Source of the DNA: Oscillospiraceae bacterium
GTDB taxonomy: Bacteria; Bacillota; Clostridia; Oscillospirales; Ruminococcaceae
Direction: 5' to 3'
DNA: 64,000 nucleotides
Assembly: GCA_018110905.1 (NCBI GenBank)
Contig: JAGBAZ010000040.1
Location: 19,223 to 83,222, forward strand
Shown here piece after piece: positions 23,991 to 31,459 of the stretch; the stretch's first letter is position 1; each line of letters begins with the position of its first letter. The notes below the pieces were generated by a model. That model saw only the letters and a list, made by a program, of their open reading frames with translations. It did no database searches and was not told the origin of the DNA. Both the position numbers and the translations under genes were made by a program.

Positions 23991-24821
23991 ATGGTCGATC
24001 TTGAAACAATAAACGCATACATGGCTCGTGTTACCGAGACTGAAACTATCGTTCACAAGCCGTGTTCCAATAAGCTTAAGGTTGGAGTTGACCTTGGTAC
24101 CGCATATATCGTAATCGTTGTTCTTGATGAGGACAACAACCCCGTTGCCTGCGAAAAGCAGTTTGCACAGGTTGTCAAGGACGGTGTTCTTGTTGATTAC
24201 GGCGGTGCTTGCAGAATTCTCAGAGAGTTGAAGAAAAAGCTTGAAGAACGCCTTGGCGTTGAGCTTACCGAAGCAGCTATCGCGATGCCTGCAGGAACCG
24301 AATCCAGCACCAAGACCCACAAATATTGTGTTGAGGGAGCGGGCTTTGACGTTGTAAACGTTCTTGATGAGCCCACTGCTGCAAACTCCATCTATGGTAT
24401 TACCGACGGTGTTGTAGTTGACATCGGTGGCGGTACCACAGGCCTTGCTATCTTCAAAGACGGCAAAGTAGTTGAAGTTGATGACGAGCCTACCGGTGGT
24501 ACCCACCTTTCTCTCGTTCTTGCCGGAAGCTACGGAATTCCTTTCGAGGATGCCGAGAAGATCAAAACCGATTACACCAGACACAGAGAGATTCTCCCTA
24601 TTGTCAAACCCGTAATCGAAAAGATGGCCACTATCGTAAAAAAATACACATCCAGATATAACATCGACACCATCTATCTTTGCGGTGGTACTTGCTGCCT
24701 TACCGGAATGGAGAAAGTGTTCGAAGATACAGTTGGCATTAAAACCATTAAACCCGCGGACCCGTTCCTGGTTACACCTACCGGTATAGCCATGAACTGC
24801 CTGGTCGAAGACGACCAGTGA
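23991..24821 (+). CDS. eutJ: EutJ, Hsp70-like ethanolamine utilisation protein
   Basis: 276 residues, actin/Hsp70 ATPase fold: LKVGVDLGTAYIVIVVLDED (phosphate 1), VVDIGGGTTGLAIFKDGK (phosphate 2), and an adenosine-type motif IYLCGGTCCLTGMEKVF. No substrate-binding tail. EutJ is presumed a chaperone for assembly or for the lyase; its role is unproven. A weak site (AAGGATG) precedes ATG 23991, 15 bases after pduL. Confidence 0.9.
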   Translation: MVDLETINAYMARVTETETIVHKPCSNKLKVGVDLGTAYIVIVVLDEDNNPVACEKQFAQVVKDGVLVDYGGACRILRELKKKLEERLGVELTEAAIAMPAGTESSTKTHKYCVEGAGFDVVNVLDEPTAANSIYGITDGVVVDIGGGTTGLAIFKDGKVVEVDDEPTGGTHLSLVLAGSYGIPFEDAEKIKTDYTRHREILPIVKPVIEKMATIVKKYTSRYNIDTIYLCGGTCCLTGMEKVFEDTVGIKTIKPADPFLVTPTGIAMNCLVEDDQ

Positions 24822-24867
24822 CCATATCTTTTCCAATGGAAATGCATTGAAAAAGAAGGTGATAATT

Positions 24868-25608
24868 ATGGATATGGATTTGTTAATTGAGCTTGCAGTC
24901 CGTGCCGTAAAAGCTTATCTTGAAAAAGAAGGCGTTGTTGCGGCAGCAGCACCGGTGGAACCCAGAAAAGCTCTTGTTCTTACCGAAGAACATTGCGGCG
25001 AAACCTGTTCCATCGAAAACTACGGAAGTGAGCTGTGCAAAGTTGATTGTGCTCTTGCACAGAATTACGAAGTCAATGTTGATGATTACGACGTTGTCGT
25101 TGTCAGAAGCATGACTAACAGCAATTTGTTCAAGATCGCCAACGGCTGCACTGACAATAAGTTCCTTGCCCTTGCGGCCGAAGCGATCCTGAAGGGTAAA
25201 CGCGTAATAATGGTTAAAGAGTGCGTTGAAATTCTCAAATATGCAGAAACCGCACCCAAAGCTCTGTACAATAACATTTATAAGAATCTCCAGATTCTCC
25301 TCGACAGCGGCGTTGAGCTTGTTGAAGAGGAAAACGTAAAAACCGCCCTTACCGACGGTATTGAAGTTCCGGCAGAAGTTCCCGCAACTCCGGCTCCCGC
25401 AGCCGTAAAAGAGGAAGCTGCTCCGGCTCCTGCTCCCAAAGCAGAGTCCGCAGATTCCGTCCTTGTGCTCACAAAACGCGTTATAACTGAAAGAGATATT
25501 AAAGCAGCTGCTGCACAGCACTACACAAAGATTCAGCTTCCCGAGAAGCCTGTAATCACTTATCTCGCTAAAGATACCGCGTTTGATCTTGGCATCGAAC
25601 TTCTCTGA
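24868..25608 (+). CDS. Ethanolamine utilisation protein of unknown function (TIGR02536-like)
   Basis: 246 residues. An N-terminal helix (MDLLIELAVRAVKAYLEKEG) looks like a microcompartment targeting peptide. A central alpha/beta part (KALVLTEEHCGE, then DDYDVVVVRSMTNSNLFKIANG, then KRVIMVKECVEILKYA) resembles flavoprotein-like folds. After a long Pro/Ala/Glu linker comes a C-terminal segment, VLTKRVITERDIKAAA. Genes like this occur in Firmicutes eut loci without a proven role. ATG 24868 follows GAAGGTGATAATT; a TTG at 24847 overlaps the ribosome binding site and is rejected. Confidence 0.75.
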   Translation: MDMDLLIELAVRAVKAYLEKEGVVAAAAPVEPRKALVLTEEHCGETCSIENYGSELCKVDCALAQNYEVNVDDYDVVVVRSMTNSNLFKIANGCTDNKFLALAAEAILKGKRVIMVKECVEILKYAETAPKALYNNIYKNLQILLDSGVELVEEENVKTALTDGIEVPAEVPATPAPAAVKEEAAPAPAPKAESADSVLVLTKRVITERDIKAAAAQHYTKIQLPEKPVITYLAKDTAFDLGIELL

Positions 25609-25630
25609 TATTTAACGGAGGTATTACCTG

Positions 25631-25918
25631 ATGAGAATTGGTGTAGTAATAGGCAGTGTTTGGGCAACCAGAAAAGAACCCAAACTCGAAGGACTCAAAC
25701 TTCTTATTGTTGCTCCTCTTGACTACAAGATGAAAGGCAACACAACCCGTGAACCGTATATTGCGGCTGACGTTGTTGACGCCGGTATCGGCGACAGAGT
25801 CCTTATCGTTAACGGTAACCCGGCAAGATATGCCGTTGGAACCAGTGTGCCTATCGATGCCGCGATAGTTGGTGTTATTGATGACACCGTTCTTTCCAAT
25901 CTTGAATCTTTTCAGTAA
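25631..25918 (+). CDS. eutN: Microcompartment vertex protein EutN
   Basis: 95 residues of the EutN/CcmL family: MRIGVVIGSVWATRKEPKLEGLKLLIV..., then YIAADVVDAGIGDRVLIVNG, then VPIDAAIVGVIDD. These pentamers cap the corners of the shell. ACGGAGGTATTACCTG precedes ATG 25631. Confidence 0.95.
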   Translation: MRIGVVIGSVWATRKEPKLEGLKLLIVAPLDYKMKGNTTREPYIAADVVDAGIGDRVLIVNGNPARYAVGTSVPIDAAIVGVIDDTVLSNLESFQ

Positions 25919-25931
25919 TTGAGAAAGAATG

Positions 25932-25990
25932 AACCTTGAAAAATCCTGTTTTTCCGTTTCAAAAAACAGGTACATTATTGTCATTCAAGG
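25932..25990 (+). promoter_or_regulatory. Nested inverted repeats downstream of eutN
   Basis: An inner hairpin CCTGTTTTT/AAAAACAGG is enclosed either by CCTTGAA/TTCAAGG or by GAATGA/TCATTC, whose 3' halves overlap and so exclude each other. There is no T-run after the inner stem. Two alternative outer stems are the hallmark of a switching element, but this is a reading by eye. Confidence 0.35.
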
Positions 25991-26012
25991 AAAGTATGCA
26001 GCAGATTATAAT
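25984..26012 (+). promoter_or_regulatory. Possible internal promoter for eutH
   Basis: Perfect TATAAT (26007-26012) preceded at 17 bases by a poor -35 (TTCAAG). If used, the eutH message would begin with the structured leader at 26019-26062. Confidence 0.4.
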
Positions 26013-26018
26013 ACATAT

Positions 26019-26062
26019 TTGCGCTTTCGATAAGCGGCCTCCCTTTGGAGTATCACGCGCAA
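26019..26062 (+). promoter_or_regulatory. Structured leader upstream of eutH
   Basis: TTGCGC (26019-26024) pairs with GCGCAA (26057-26062). Inside, GAT (26029-26031) pairs with ATC (26052-26054), and CTCC-CTTT-GGAG forms a tip hairpin (26039-26050). About 90 bases separate it from the eutH start. It matches no riboswitch class I know. Confidence 0.35.
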
Positions 26063-26150
26063 GCTTTAGTATTTGGTTTTCTTTTGCATACAGACCTTTT
26101 ATGAATATAGTTTGAGATATAACTTAAATTTTTTTAGGAGGAAAAATATT

Positions 26151-27407
26151 ATGTTCGATTTCTCTGAACTCGTTGCAGCATGGAACGAAACCCTGCCTCT
26201 CTTTGGTGCTTCTGTTTCTGCTTGGGTTGATGGCCTTGCAATCAACTCTGTTGTTGTTATGATCATGATGCTCTTCATGCTCTGGGGCGCAATTGACAAA
26301 ATTATGGGTAACAAATTTGGTTATGGCGAACAGTGGGAAGAAGGCCTCAACGCAATGGGCCCTCTCGCTATCTCCATGGCTGGTGTAGTAGCAGTAGCTC
26401 CTATCCTTGCTCTTGTTCTTAACCCCATCGTTGGACCTATCTACGGCCTTGTTGGCGCAGATGCTTCCATGTTTGCTACCACCCTTCTCGCTTGCGACAT
26501 GGGCGGTTATCCTCTTGCAATGCAGATGGCTGCTAACGAAGCTATCGGTAACTACGCTGGTCTTATCCTCGGCACCATGATGGGCCCGACCATCGTATTC
26601 ACCATTCCTGTAGCTCTTGGTATCATCGATCCTGAAGATCGTCCTTACCTCGGTGCAGGTACTCTCGTTGGTGTTGTAACCATCCCCGTAGGCTGCATTG
26701 CTGGTGGTTTCTGCATGAACGCAATGACCTCTTACAAACTTTCCGTTGGTGAAATCCTCATCAACATGATCCCCGTTGTTATCATCGCTGCTCTCATCGC
26801 TGCTGGCCTTTGGTTCGCACCTTCCGCAATGATGAAAGGCTTCGACAAATTCGGTACCGGCATTACCATCTTCATCACTGCTATGACCGCTATCGCAATC
26901 TTCGAAACCAACACCGGTATCCTCTTCCCGCTCTTCAGCGACATGGTTGACCTTACCAGAACTGGTGCTGTAAACGCATACGACGCTGGTACTTCCGGCC
27001 TTGCATCTGGTCTTCTTACCTGCGGTAACATCGCTATCGTTCTCGCTGGCGCATACCCCATGGTAAAATTCATCACCGACAAATTCGGTAAAGCTCTCGA
27101 AAAACTCGGCGCAATGCTCGGCATGAACGCTGCAGGTTCTGCAGGTCTTGTTGCAACCCTTGCTAACAACATCGCAATGTTCAACATCCTCAAAGACATG
27201 AACCCGAAAGCAAAACTCCTCAACTGCGCATTCGCAGTATCCGCAGCATTCGTATTCGGCGACCACCTCGGCTTCTGCGCTGGTAACAACGCTGAAATGA
27301 TCGGCCCGATGATCGTTGGTAAACTTGTTGCTGGTATCCTTGCAGTAGTTCTCGGTCAGTTCATGGCTCCCGCACTTCTCGCAAAAATCCCCGGCGCTGA
27401 CAAATAA
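26151..27407 (+). CDS. eutH: Ethanolamine permease EutH
   Basis: 418 residues with about ten hydrophobic segments and no signal cleavage site; it imports ethanolamine. Characteristic stretches are GNKFGYGEQWEEGLNAMGPL, LLACDMGGYPLAMQMA, TIPVGCIAGGF and FGDHLGFCAGNNAEMIGPMI. ATG 26151 follows TTAGGAGGAAAA; an open frame 26 codons further upstream has no ribosome binding site and encodes non-family residues. Codons are of the highly expressed type. It lies behind a 232-base leader. Confidence 0.95.
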   Translation: MFDFSELVAAWNETLPLFGASVSAWVDGLAINSVVVMIMMLFMLWGAIDKIMGNKFGYGEQWEEGLNAMGPLAISMAGVVAVAPILALVLNPIVGPIYGLVGADASMFATTLLACDMGGYPLAMQMAANEAIGNYAGLILGTMMGPTIVFTIPVALGIIDPEDRPYLGAGTLVGVVTIPVGCIAGGFCMNAMTSYKLSVGEILINMIPVVIIAALIAAGLWFAPSAMMKGFDKFGTGITIFITAMTAIAIFETNTGILFPLFSDMVDLTRTGAVNAYDAGTSGLASGLLTCGNIAIVLAGAYPMVKFITDKFGKALEKLGAMLGMNAAGSAGLVATLANNIAMFNILKDMNPKAKLLNCAFAVSAAFVFGDHLGFCAGNNAEMIGPMIVGKLVAGILAVVLGQFMAPALLAKIPGADK

Positions 27408-27445
27408 TTAATTAAATATTAGTTGTTTTTCAATGCTACCTTTTG

Positions 27446-27474
27446 GGAGCGCCTATTGCCGCGATAGGCGCTCC
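27446..27474 (+). terminator. Strong hairpin between eutH and eutQ
   Basis: GGAGCGCCTAT, loop, ATAGGCGCTCC: 11 perfect pairs. The following sequence (TCTTAAAGATTTTTAA) has its T-run nine bases away, so this is a weak terminator, attenuator or mRNA-stabilising stem rather than a certain stop. Confidence 0.5.
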
Positions 27475-27539
27475 TCTTAAAGATTTTTAAACAAGGCTCC
27501 TTCGAGCCCTTATTCTTATACAGAAGGAGGCGCATATCA

Positions 27540-27995
27540 ATGAACATCAGTGAAGAACTGATTAAGGAGATTGTCGCCAAAGTCTGCGCAAATATGAACG
27601 AAGCAGATAGCGTTCCTTTTGAAAGAAACGTTCTCTCCAACGGCATGATGAGCATCAAAACTGCAACTGTTGAGTGCGAGCCTTTCCCCTTCGAAATCGG
27701 CGATGCACAGGACAAAACTTTTGCAACCGACGTTCTTTCTCTTGAAGAATCTCCTCGTCTTGGCGCTGGCGTAATGGAAATGAAAGCAGGAGCAGAGTTC
27801 CCCTGGACCCTTAACTATGATGAAGTTGAATACATCATCGACGGTACCATCGTACTCAAATCCGAAGCTGGCAATGTAACTGCACATGCAGGCGATATGA
27901 CCTATATCCCTAAAGGCACCAGCATTCATTTCTCCACCCCCGATTACGTAAGATTCATCTACGTAACCTACCCTGCAGACTGGGCAAATCAGTAA
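27540..27995 (+). CDS. eutQ: EutQ, cupin-fold acetate-kinase-like protein
   Basis: 151 residues. Residues 2-20 (ISEELIKEIVAKVCANMNE) are an amphipathic targeting helix. The C-terminal cupin has LGAGVMEMKAGAEFPWTLNY, then DEVEYIIDGTIVLKSEAG and AHAGDMTYIPKGTSIHFSTP. Salmonella EutQ has been reported to be an acetate kinase joining acetyl phosphate to ATP, which would complete the PduL branch here. GAAGGAGGCGC precedes ATG 27540. Last eut gene in the window. Confidence 0.92.
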   Translation: MNISEELIKEIVAKVCANMNEADSVPFERNVLSNGMMSIKTATVECEPFPFEIGDAQDKTFATDVLSLEESPRLGAGVMEMKAGAEFPWTLNYDEVEYIIDGTIVLKSEAGNVTAHAGDMTYIPKGTSIHFSTPDYVRFIYVTYPADWANQ

Positions 27996-28010
27996 TTTAT
28001 TATTGATTTA

Positions 28011-28038
28011 AAAAACACCGCTTTGGCGGTGTTTTTTT
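28011..28038 (+). terminator. Terminator of the eut locus
   Basis: AAAAACACCGC, loop TTTG, GCGGTGTTTTTTT. Confidence 0.9.
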
Positions 28039-28124
28039 ATGTCCGGATTTTGCTTTGGAGTTGTTATAAACTGAATTTTGTGATAAAATAATTATATATT
28101 ATTTAACAAAGCGAGGCGAAAAAT

Positions 28125-28919
28125 TTGCCTGATTACAGAATAATTGACGTACATAATCATATATATCCGGAAAAAATTGTGAGCAAGGCAACGGACGCAA
28201 TCGGCGATTTTTACGATATCAATATGCAGCATCTCGGAACGGGTGATGAGCTTGTTGCGGCAGGGAAGAGAGCAGGAATTGAAAAATTTGTGGTCTGTTC
28301 CGCGGCAACAACCCCGGCGCAGGTTCAGATAATAAATAACTTTATTGCGTCGGAATGCGAAAAACATCCGGAATTTATCGGTTTCGGAACTTTGTACCCA
28401 TGTTTTGAAGATTGCGATGCAGAATTAAAAAGAATGAAAGAAATGGGGCTTACCGGAGTTAAACTCCACCCGGATTTTCAGAAATTCTACATTGATGCGC
28501 CGGAAGCTTTGCCTATGTTCAAGGCAATTCGCGATAATGATATGTGGCTCATAGTACATCTCGGTGACGACAGATTTGAATATTCCCAGCCGGAAAGAAT
28601 GGCAAAAGTTCTTGACGAAGTTCCGGGACTTAAGCTTATCGGTGCACATTTCGGCGGATATCGCAGATGGGAATCCGCTCTTGATGTTTATAAACCGGGA
28701 ACGCTTTATTTTGATATTTCGAGTTCGCTCCATTTTATGAGCAGGGAACTTGTTTTTAAATTTTTTGACCGCTTTGGCATTGAAAATTTCTTTTGGGGAA
28801 CGGATTTTCCGATGTGGGATCATAAAGAAGAATTGGAACTTTTCTTTAGTCTTGGGCTTTCGGAAGAGCAGAACAGAATGATTCTTTATGATAATTTTGC
28901 AAAAGCTTATGGACTTTAA
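28125..28919 (+). CDS. Amidohydrolase-family (TIM-barrel) metal hydrolase
   Basis: 264 residues. IIDVHNHIYPEKI carries the first metal histidines, GVKLHPDFQKF the barrel Lys/His strand, LIVHLGDDRF and IGAHFGG further histidines, and FFWGTDFPMWDHKEEL the catalytic Asp. This is the Amidohydrolase_2/ACMSD-like group of decarboxylases and hydrolases; the substrate is unknown. The start is TTG 28125 after GAGGCG. It follows the eut terminator and is probably independent of the eut pathway. Confidence 0.8.
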   Translation: MPDYRIIDVHNHIYPEKIVSKATDAIGDFYDINMQHLGTGDELVAAGKRAGIEKFVVCSAATTPAQVQIINNFIASECEKHPEFIGFGTLYPCFEDCDAELKRMKEMGLTGVKLHPDFQKFYIDAPEALPMFKAIRDNDMWLIVHLGDDRFEYSQPERMAKVLDEVPGLKLIGAHFGGYRRWESALDVYKPGTLYFDISSSLHFMSRELVFKFFDRFGIENFFWGTDFPMWDHKEELELFFSLGLSEEQNRMILYDNFAKAYGL

Positions 28920-28928
28920 ACAAAAAAG

Positions 28929-28965
28929 AAAAAACGCAAATCAGAACGATTTGCGTTTTTTCTTT
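28929..28965 (+). terminator. Terminator of the amidohydrolase gene
   Basis: AAAAAACGCAAATC, loop AGAAC, GATTTGCGTTTTTT. Confidence 0.9.
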
Positions 28966-29014
28966 TATTCTTGTTTCTTCTATATTATAGATATATAGTA
29001 ATTGATAAATTCAA

Positions 29015-29043
29015 TTGACAAACAAAAAAAACGGGTCTATAAT
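29015..29043 (+). promoter_or_regulatory. Promoter of the cohesin/dockerin locus
   Basis: TTGACA (29015-29020), 17 bases, TATAAT (29038-29043): full consensus, 41 bases before the first start codon. Confidence 0.85.
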
Positions 29044-29084
29044 AATAATGTATCTTAATATGTATAAATATGTCTGGAGAAAAA

Positions 29085-30032
29085 ATGAAAAAGTTATTTT
29101 CTGTTATTATCTGTGCATTTTTCTTGATGCAATTTTCTGTAGCGGCATTTGCAGCGGAAAACGCAGAAATTTCATTTGACACTTATTCTTCTGATGGAAA
29201 CGGCAATGTTTGCGTTGATGTTAACATTTCAGAAAACGGTGATCCTGCAATGCTTCAGTTTTGTGTTGCATACGACAGTTCGGTGCTCGATATTGTATCG
29301 GTAACGACCGGTGATGCTTTTTCAGGAAATTCTTCGCCTGTGATTAACCAGATTGACGGAAAGATTTATTTCATTTGGGATTCATTCCAACCGCTTGAAG
29401 ACGGAGGAACAATGCTTCATGTTGAGTTCAGCCAGAAAAGCGACAAGGAAACAGAAGTCTGGATAGATGAAACCGAATCTTTTGTAGTCGCCGATTCTTC
29501 GTTCAATGATATCGGTGTGATTGAAGGAAAGGCAGAGATAAAGGCCGGTTCTGAAAATAAACCTGAACCTGAAAAAAAGCCGGAGTCTGAAAATTCTTCT
29601 TCACAAAGCAAACCTGCTTCCGGAAGCAACAACGGAATCAACATTGATAAAAATGAGGTTTCTGTCGGTGTCGGCGAAGAAGTAAAGGTCGAACTTGAAG
29701 ATGCTGAAGATGAAAATGTTGTTTGGTACAGCAGCAACGAAAACGTTGTCAAAGTTGACGAAAACGGAGAAATAGTTCCTGTTGCTCCGGGAACTGCAAC
29801 AGTCACCGTAACAACAGAAGAAGGCGACAAGGAAGCAACCTGCGTTGTAACTGTAACCGACGACGGAGTGAAAACCGACTATGCCGAGTCCGGCGAGGTT
29901 GAAGTTCTTTACAGCGATAAAGATGAAGAATCTGTTCCCGGTTGGGTTTGGGCTGTAATTGCAGTAATGGTTGCGGCAATCGCAGTGGTTGTTGTATTGC
30001 TTATCAAAAAGATAAGAAACAAACAAAGGTAA
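29085..30032 (+). CDS. Membrane-anchored cohesin protein with Ig-like (Big_2) domain
   Basis: 315 residues. Signal peptide 1-24 (KKLFSVIICAFFLMQF, cleavage after AFA). Residues about 26-140 read as a cohesin: VCVDVNISENGDPAMLQFCV, then YDSSVLDIVSVTTGDAF, then GKIYFIWDSFQPLEDGG. A Glu/Pro/Ser-rich spacer (150-185) is followed by a Big_2-type Ig domain (188-262: VVWYSSNENVVKVDENGEIV, then PGTATVTVTT). A transmembrane helix with basic tail ends the chain. It could anchor dockerin partners to the membrane. ATG 29085 after TCTGGAG. First of four co-directional surface genes. Confidence 0.75.
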   Translation: MKKLFSVIICAFFLMQFSVAAFAAENAEISFDTYSSDGNGNVCVDVNISENGDPAMLQFCVAYDSSVLDIVSVTTGDAFSGNSSPVINQIDGKIYFIWDSFQPLEDGGTMLHVEFSQKSDKETEVWIDETESFVVADSSFNDIGVIEGKAEIKAGSENKPEPEKKPESENSSSQSKPASGSNNGINIDKNEVSVGVGEEVKVELEDAEDENVVWYSSNENVVKVDENGEIVPVAPGTATVTVTTEEGDKEATCVVTVTDDGVKTDYAESGEVEVLYSDKDEESVPGWVWAVIAVMVAAIAVVVVLLIKKIRNKQR

Positions 30033-30094
30033 TCTTTGTTCCGAATGGAACTTTGAATATGGAAAGAAAAGCTACATAAGTGGGAGGCGTTCAA

Positions 30095-31447
30095 ATGAAA
30101 AGAACGGTCGCAATACTGATGGCATTGATTTTGCTCGTAAGTTTGGCAGTGCCGCTTTCCGCTGCAGACATGGGAAAACTCGTTCTCGGAAACGAAATAT
30201 TCCTTAAAGCAGGGGACACAAAAACAATCCCTGTCAGTATTGAAAATGCGGGAGAGCTTTCTGTTATCCAGTTTGTTGTTGAGTACGACAGTACCAAACT
30301 TGAACTGCAGAATGTTACACCTACTGTGATTGCAGGAAAAGAGGTTAACATTGTAACAGGAGCAGAAAAAGGAACAATCCTTGACGGCGTTGATTCTGAT
30401 GTAAAAGTTGCGAAAGCACAGATTTCTCAGCCGGAATTGGGTAAAGTTTCCATTCTCTGGGAATCCGAAAACACAATCGAATGCAACGGCGTTTTGGCAT
30501 ACCTCACCTTCGAAGCTCTTGAAGACGGTATAGGCAAAGCCGGTGTTGTTGTCAGCGATGAAGAAGAATTTATCTTCAAAGTTGATTCCCAGGATGAAGG
30601 TTCCTCCTCCGATATTATCAAAGATGTCGTAGAAGAGCCGATGGTGGAAGAAAAATATACCGTTTCTTTCAATGCGGGAAAAGGAACGGGAGCACCTGCC
30701 GAAGTAAAATCTTTTCTTGGTCAGGTAGAGATTCCTGATGTTACTCCTGTTTATGAAGGACATACTTTCCTCGGTTGGGCAACTTATTCAAACGCAACCG
30801 AAGCAGAGTATGAACTCGGTAAAACTTACGAAGTAAATCAAGATCTTGACCTTTTTGCAGTTTGGGTTAAAACTCCGAAGATTGTTGTAGGAGAAGTTAA
30901 AGGCAGAGCGGGAGAAACCGTTGAAGTCCCGGTAAATTTTGTAAACAATCGTGGATTTGCTTCGGGTGATATTATAGTTTCTTACGATAAAAACGTAATG
31001 GAACTTAAAGATGTCAAAAAGTCCGATTTGCTGTCAGCTGCATTATTTACTCCCAATGTAAATAATGGAATGATTGGTTTTGTTGCAGGCATAAAAGATG
31101 TTACGGAAAGCGGAGAGCTTTTTGTTTTGGAATTTAAAATTAAAGAAGATGCAAAAGATGGTTCATATAGCATTTCTCTAAGTGGTAAGATTAACAATGA
31201 AAAGGGAAGTGCGGTTGATCTTGTTTTTGAAGATGGATTGTTAAAAATTGTTTCTGTCGAACCAGGCGACGTAACTGGTGATGGAATTATCAACAGTGTA
31301 GATGCTATGTTTATTCTACAGTATAGTGTAGGATTAATAGGACCTGAAAATCTTGTGTGCCCAGAGGCGGCAGATTATAATAACGATAGCATTGTTAATA
31401 GTTTGGATGCAATGTTAACGCTTCAAAAATCAGTAGGTATGATTTAA
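30095..31447 (+). CDS. Adaptor scaffoldin: cohesin, InlB-type repeat, cohesin, dockerin
   Basis: 450 residues. Signal peptide 1-24. Cohesin-like module 1 at about 25-165 (IPVSIENAGELSVIQFVVEY, then VSILWESENTIECNG). An InlB/Flg_new beta-grasp repeat at about 187-263 (YTVSFNAGKGTGAPAEVKSF, then GHTFLGWAT, ending LDLFAVW). Cohesin-like module 2 at about 267-388 (VEVPVNFVNNRGFASGDIIV). A dockerin at about 391-450 with two calcium loops, GDVTGDGIINSVDAMFIL and ADYNNDSIVNSLDAMLTL. With no transmembrane tail it can bind an anchoring cohesin and carry dockerin cargo. From about 30.93 kb the composition turns distinctly AT-rich. ATG 30095 after GGGAGGCG. Confidence 0.78.
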   Translation: MKRTVAILMALILLVSLAVPLSAADMGKLVLGNEIFLKAGDTKTIPVSIENAGELSVIQFVVEYDSTKLELQNVTPTVIAGKEVNIVTGAEKGTILDGVDSDVKVAKAQISQPELGKVSILWESENTIECNGVLAYLTFEALEDGIGKAGVVVSDEEEFIFKVDSQDEGSSSDIIKDVVEEPMVEEKYTVSFNAGKGTGAPAEVKSFLGQVEIPDVTPVYEGHTFLGWATYSNATEAEYELGKTYEVNQDLDLFAVWVKTPKIVVGEVKGRAGETVEVPVNFVNNRGFASGDIIVSYDKNVMELKDVKKSDLLSAALFTPNVNNGMIGFVAGIKDVTESGELFVLEFKIKEDAKDGSYSISLSGKINNEKGSAVDLVFEDGLLKIVSVEPGDVTGDGIINSVDAMFILQYSVGLIGPENLVCPEAADYNNDSIVNSLDAMLTLQKSVGMI

Positions 31448-31459
31448 ATGGAGGGAAAT

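Noticed and set aside
28125..28919. Amidohydrolase as an eighteenth eut gene
   Set aside because: A strong terminator at 28011-28038 separates it from eutQ, it lacks a targeting peptide, and its family has no known role in ethanolamine use.
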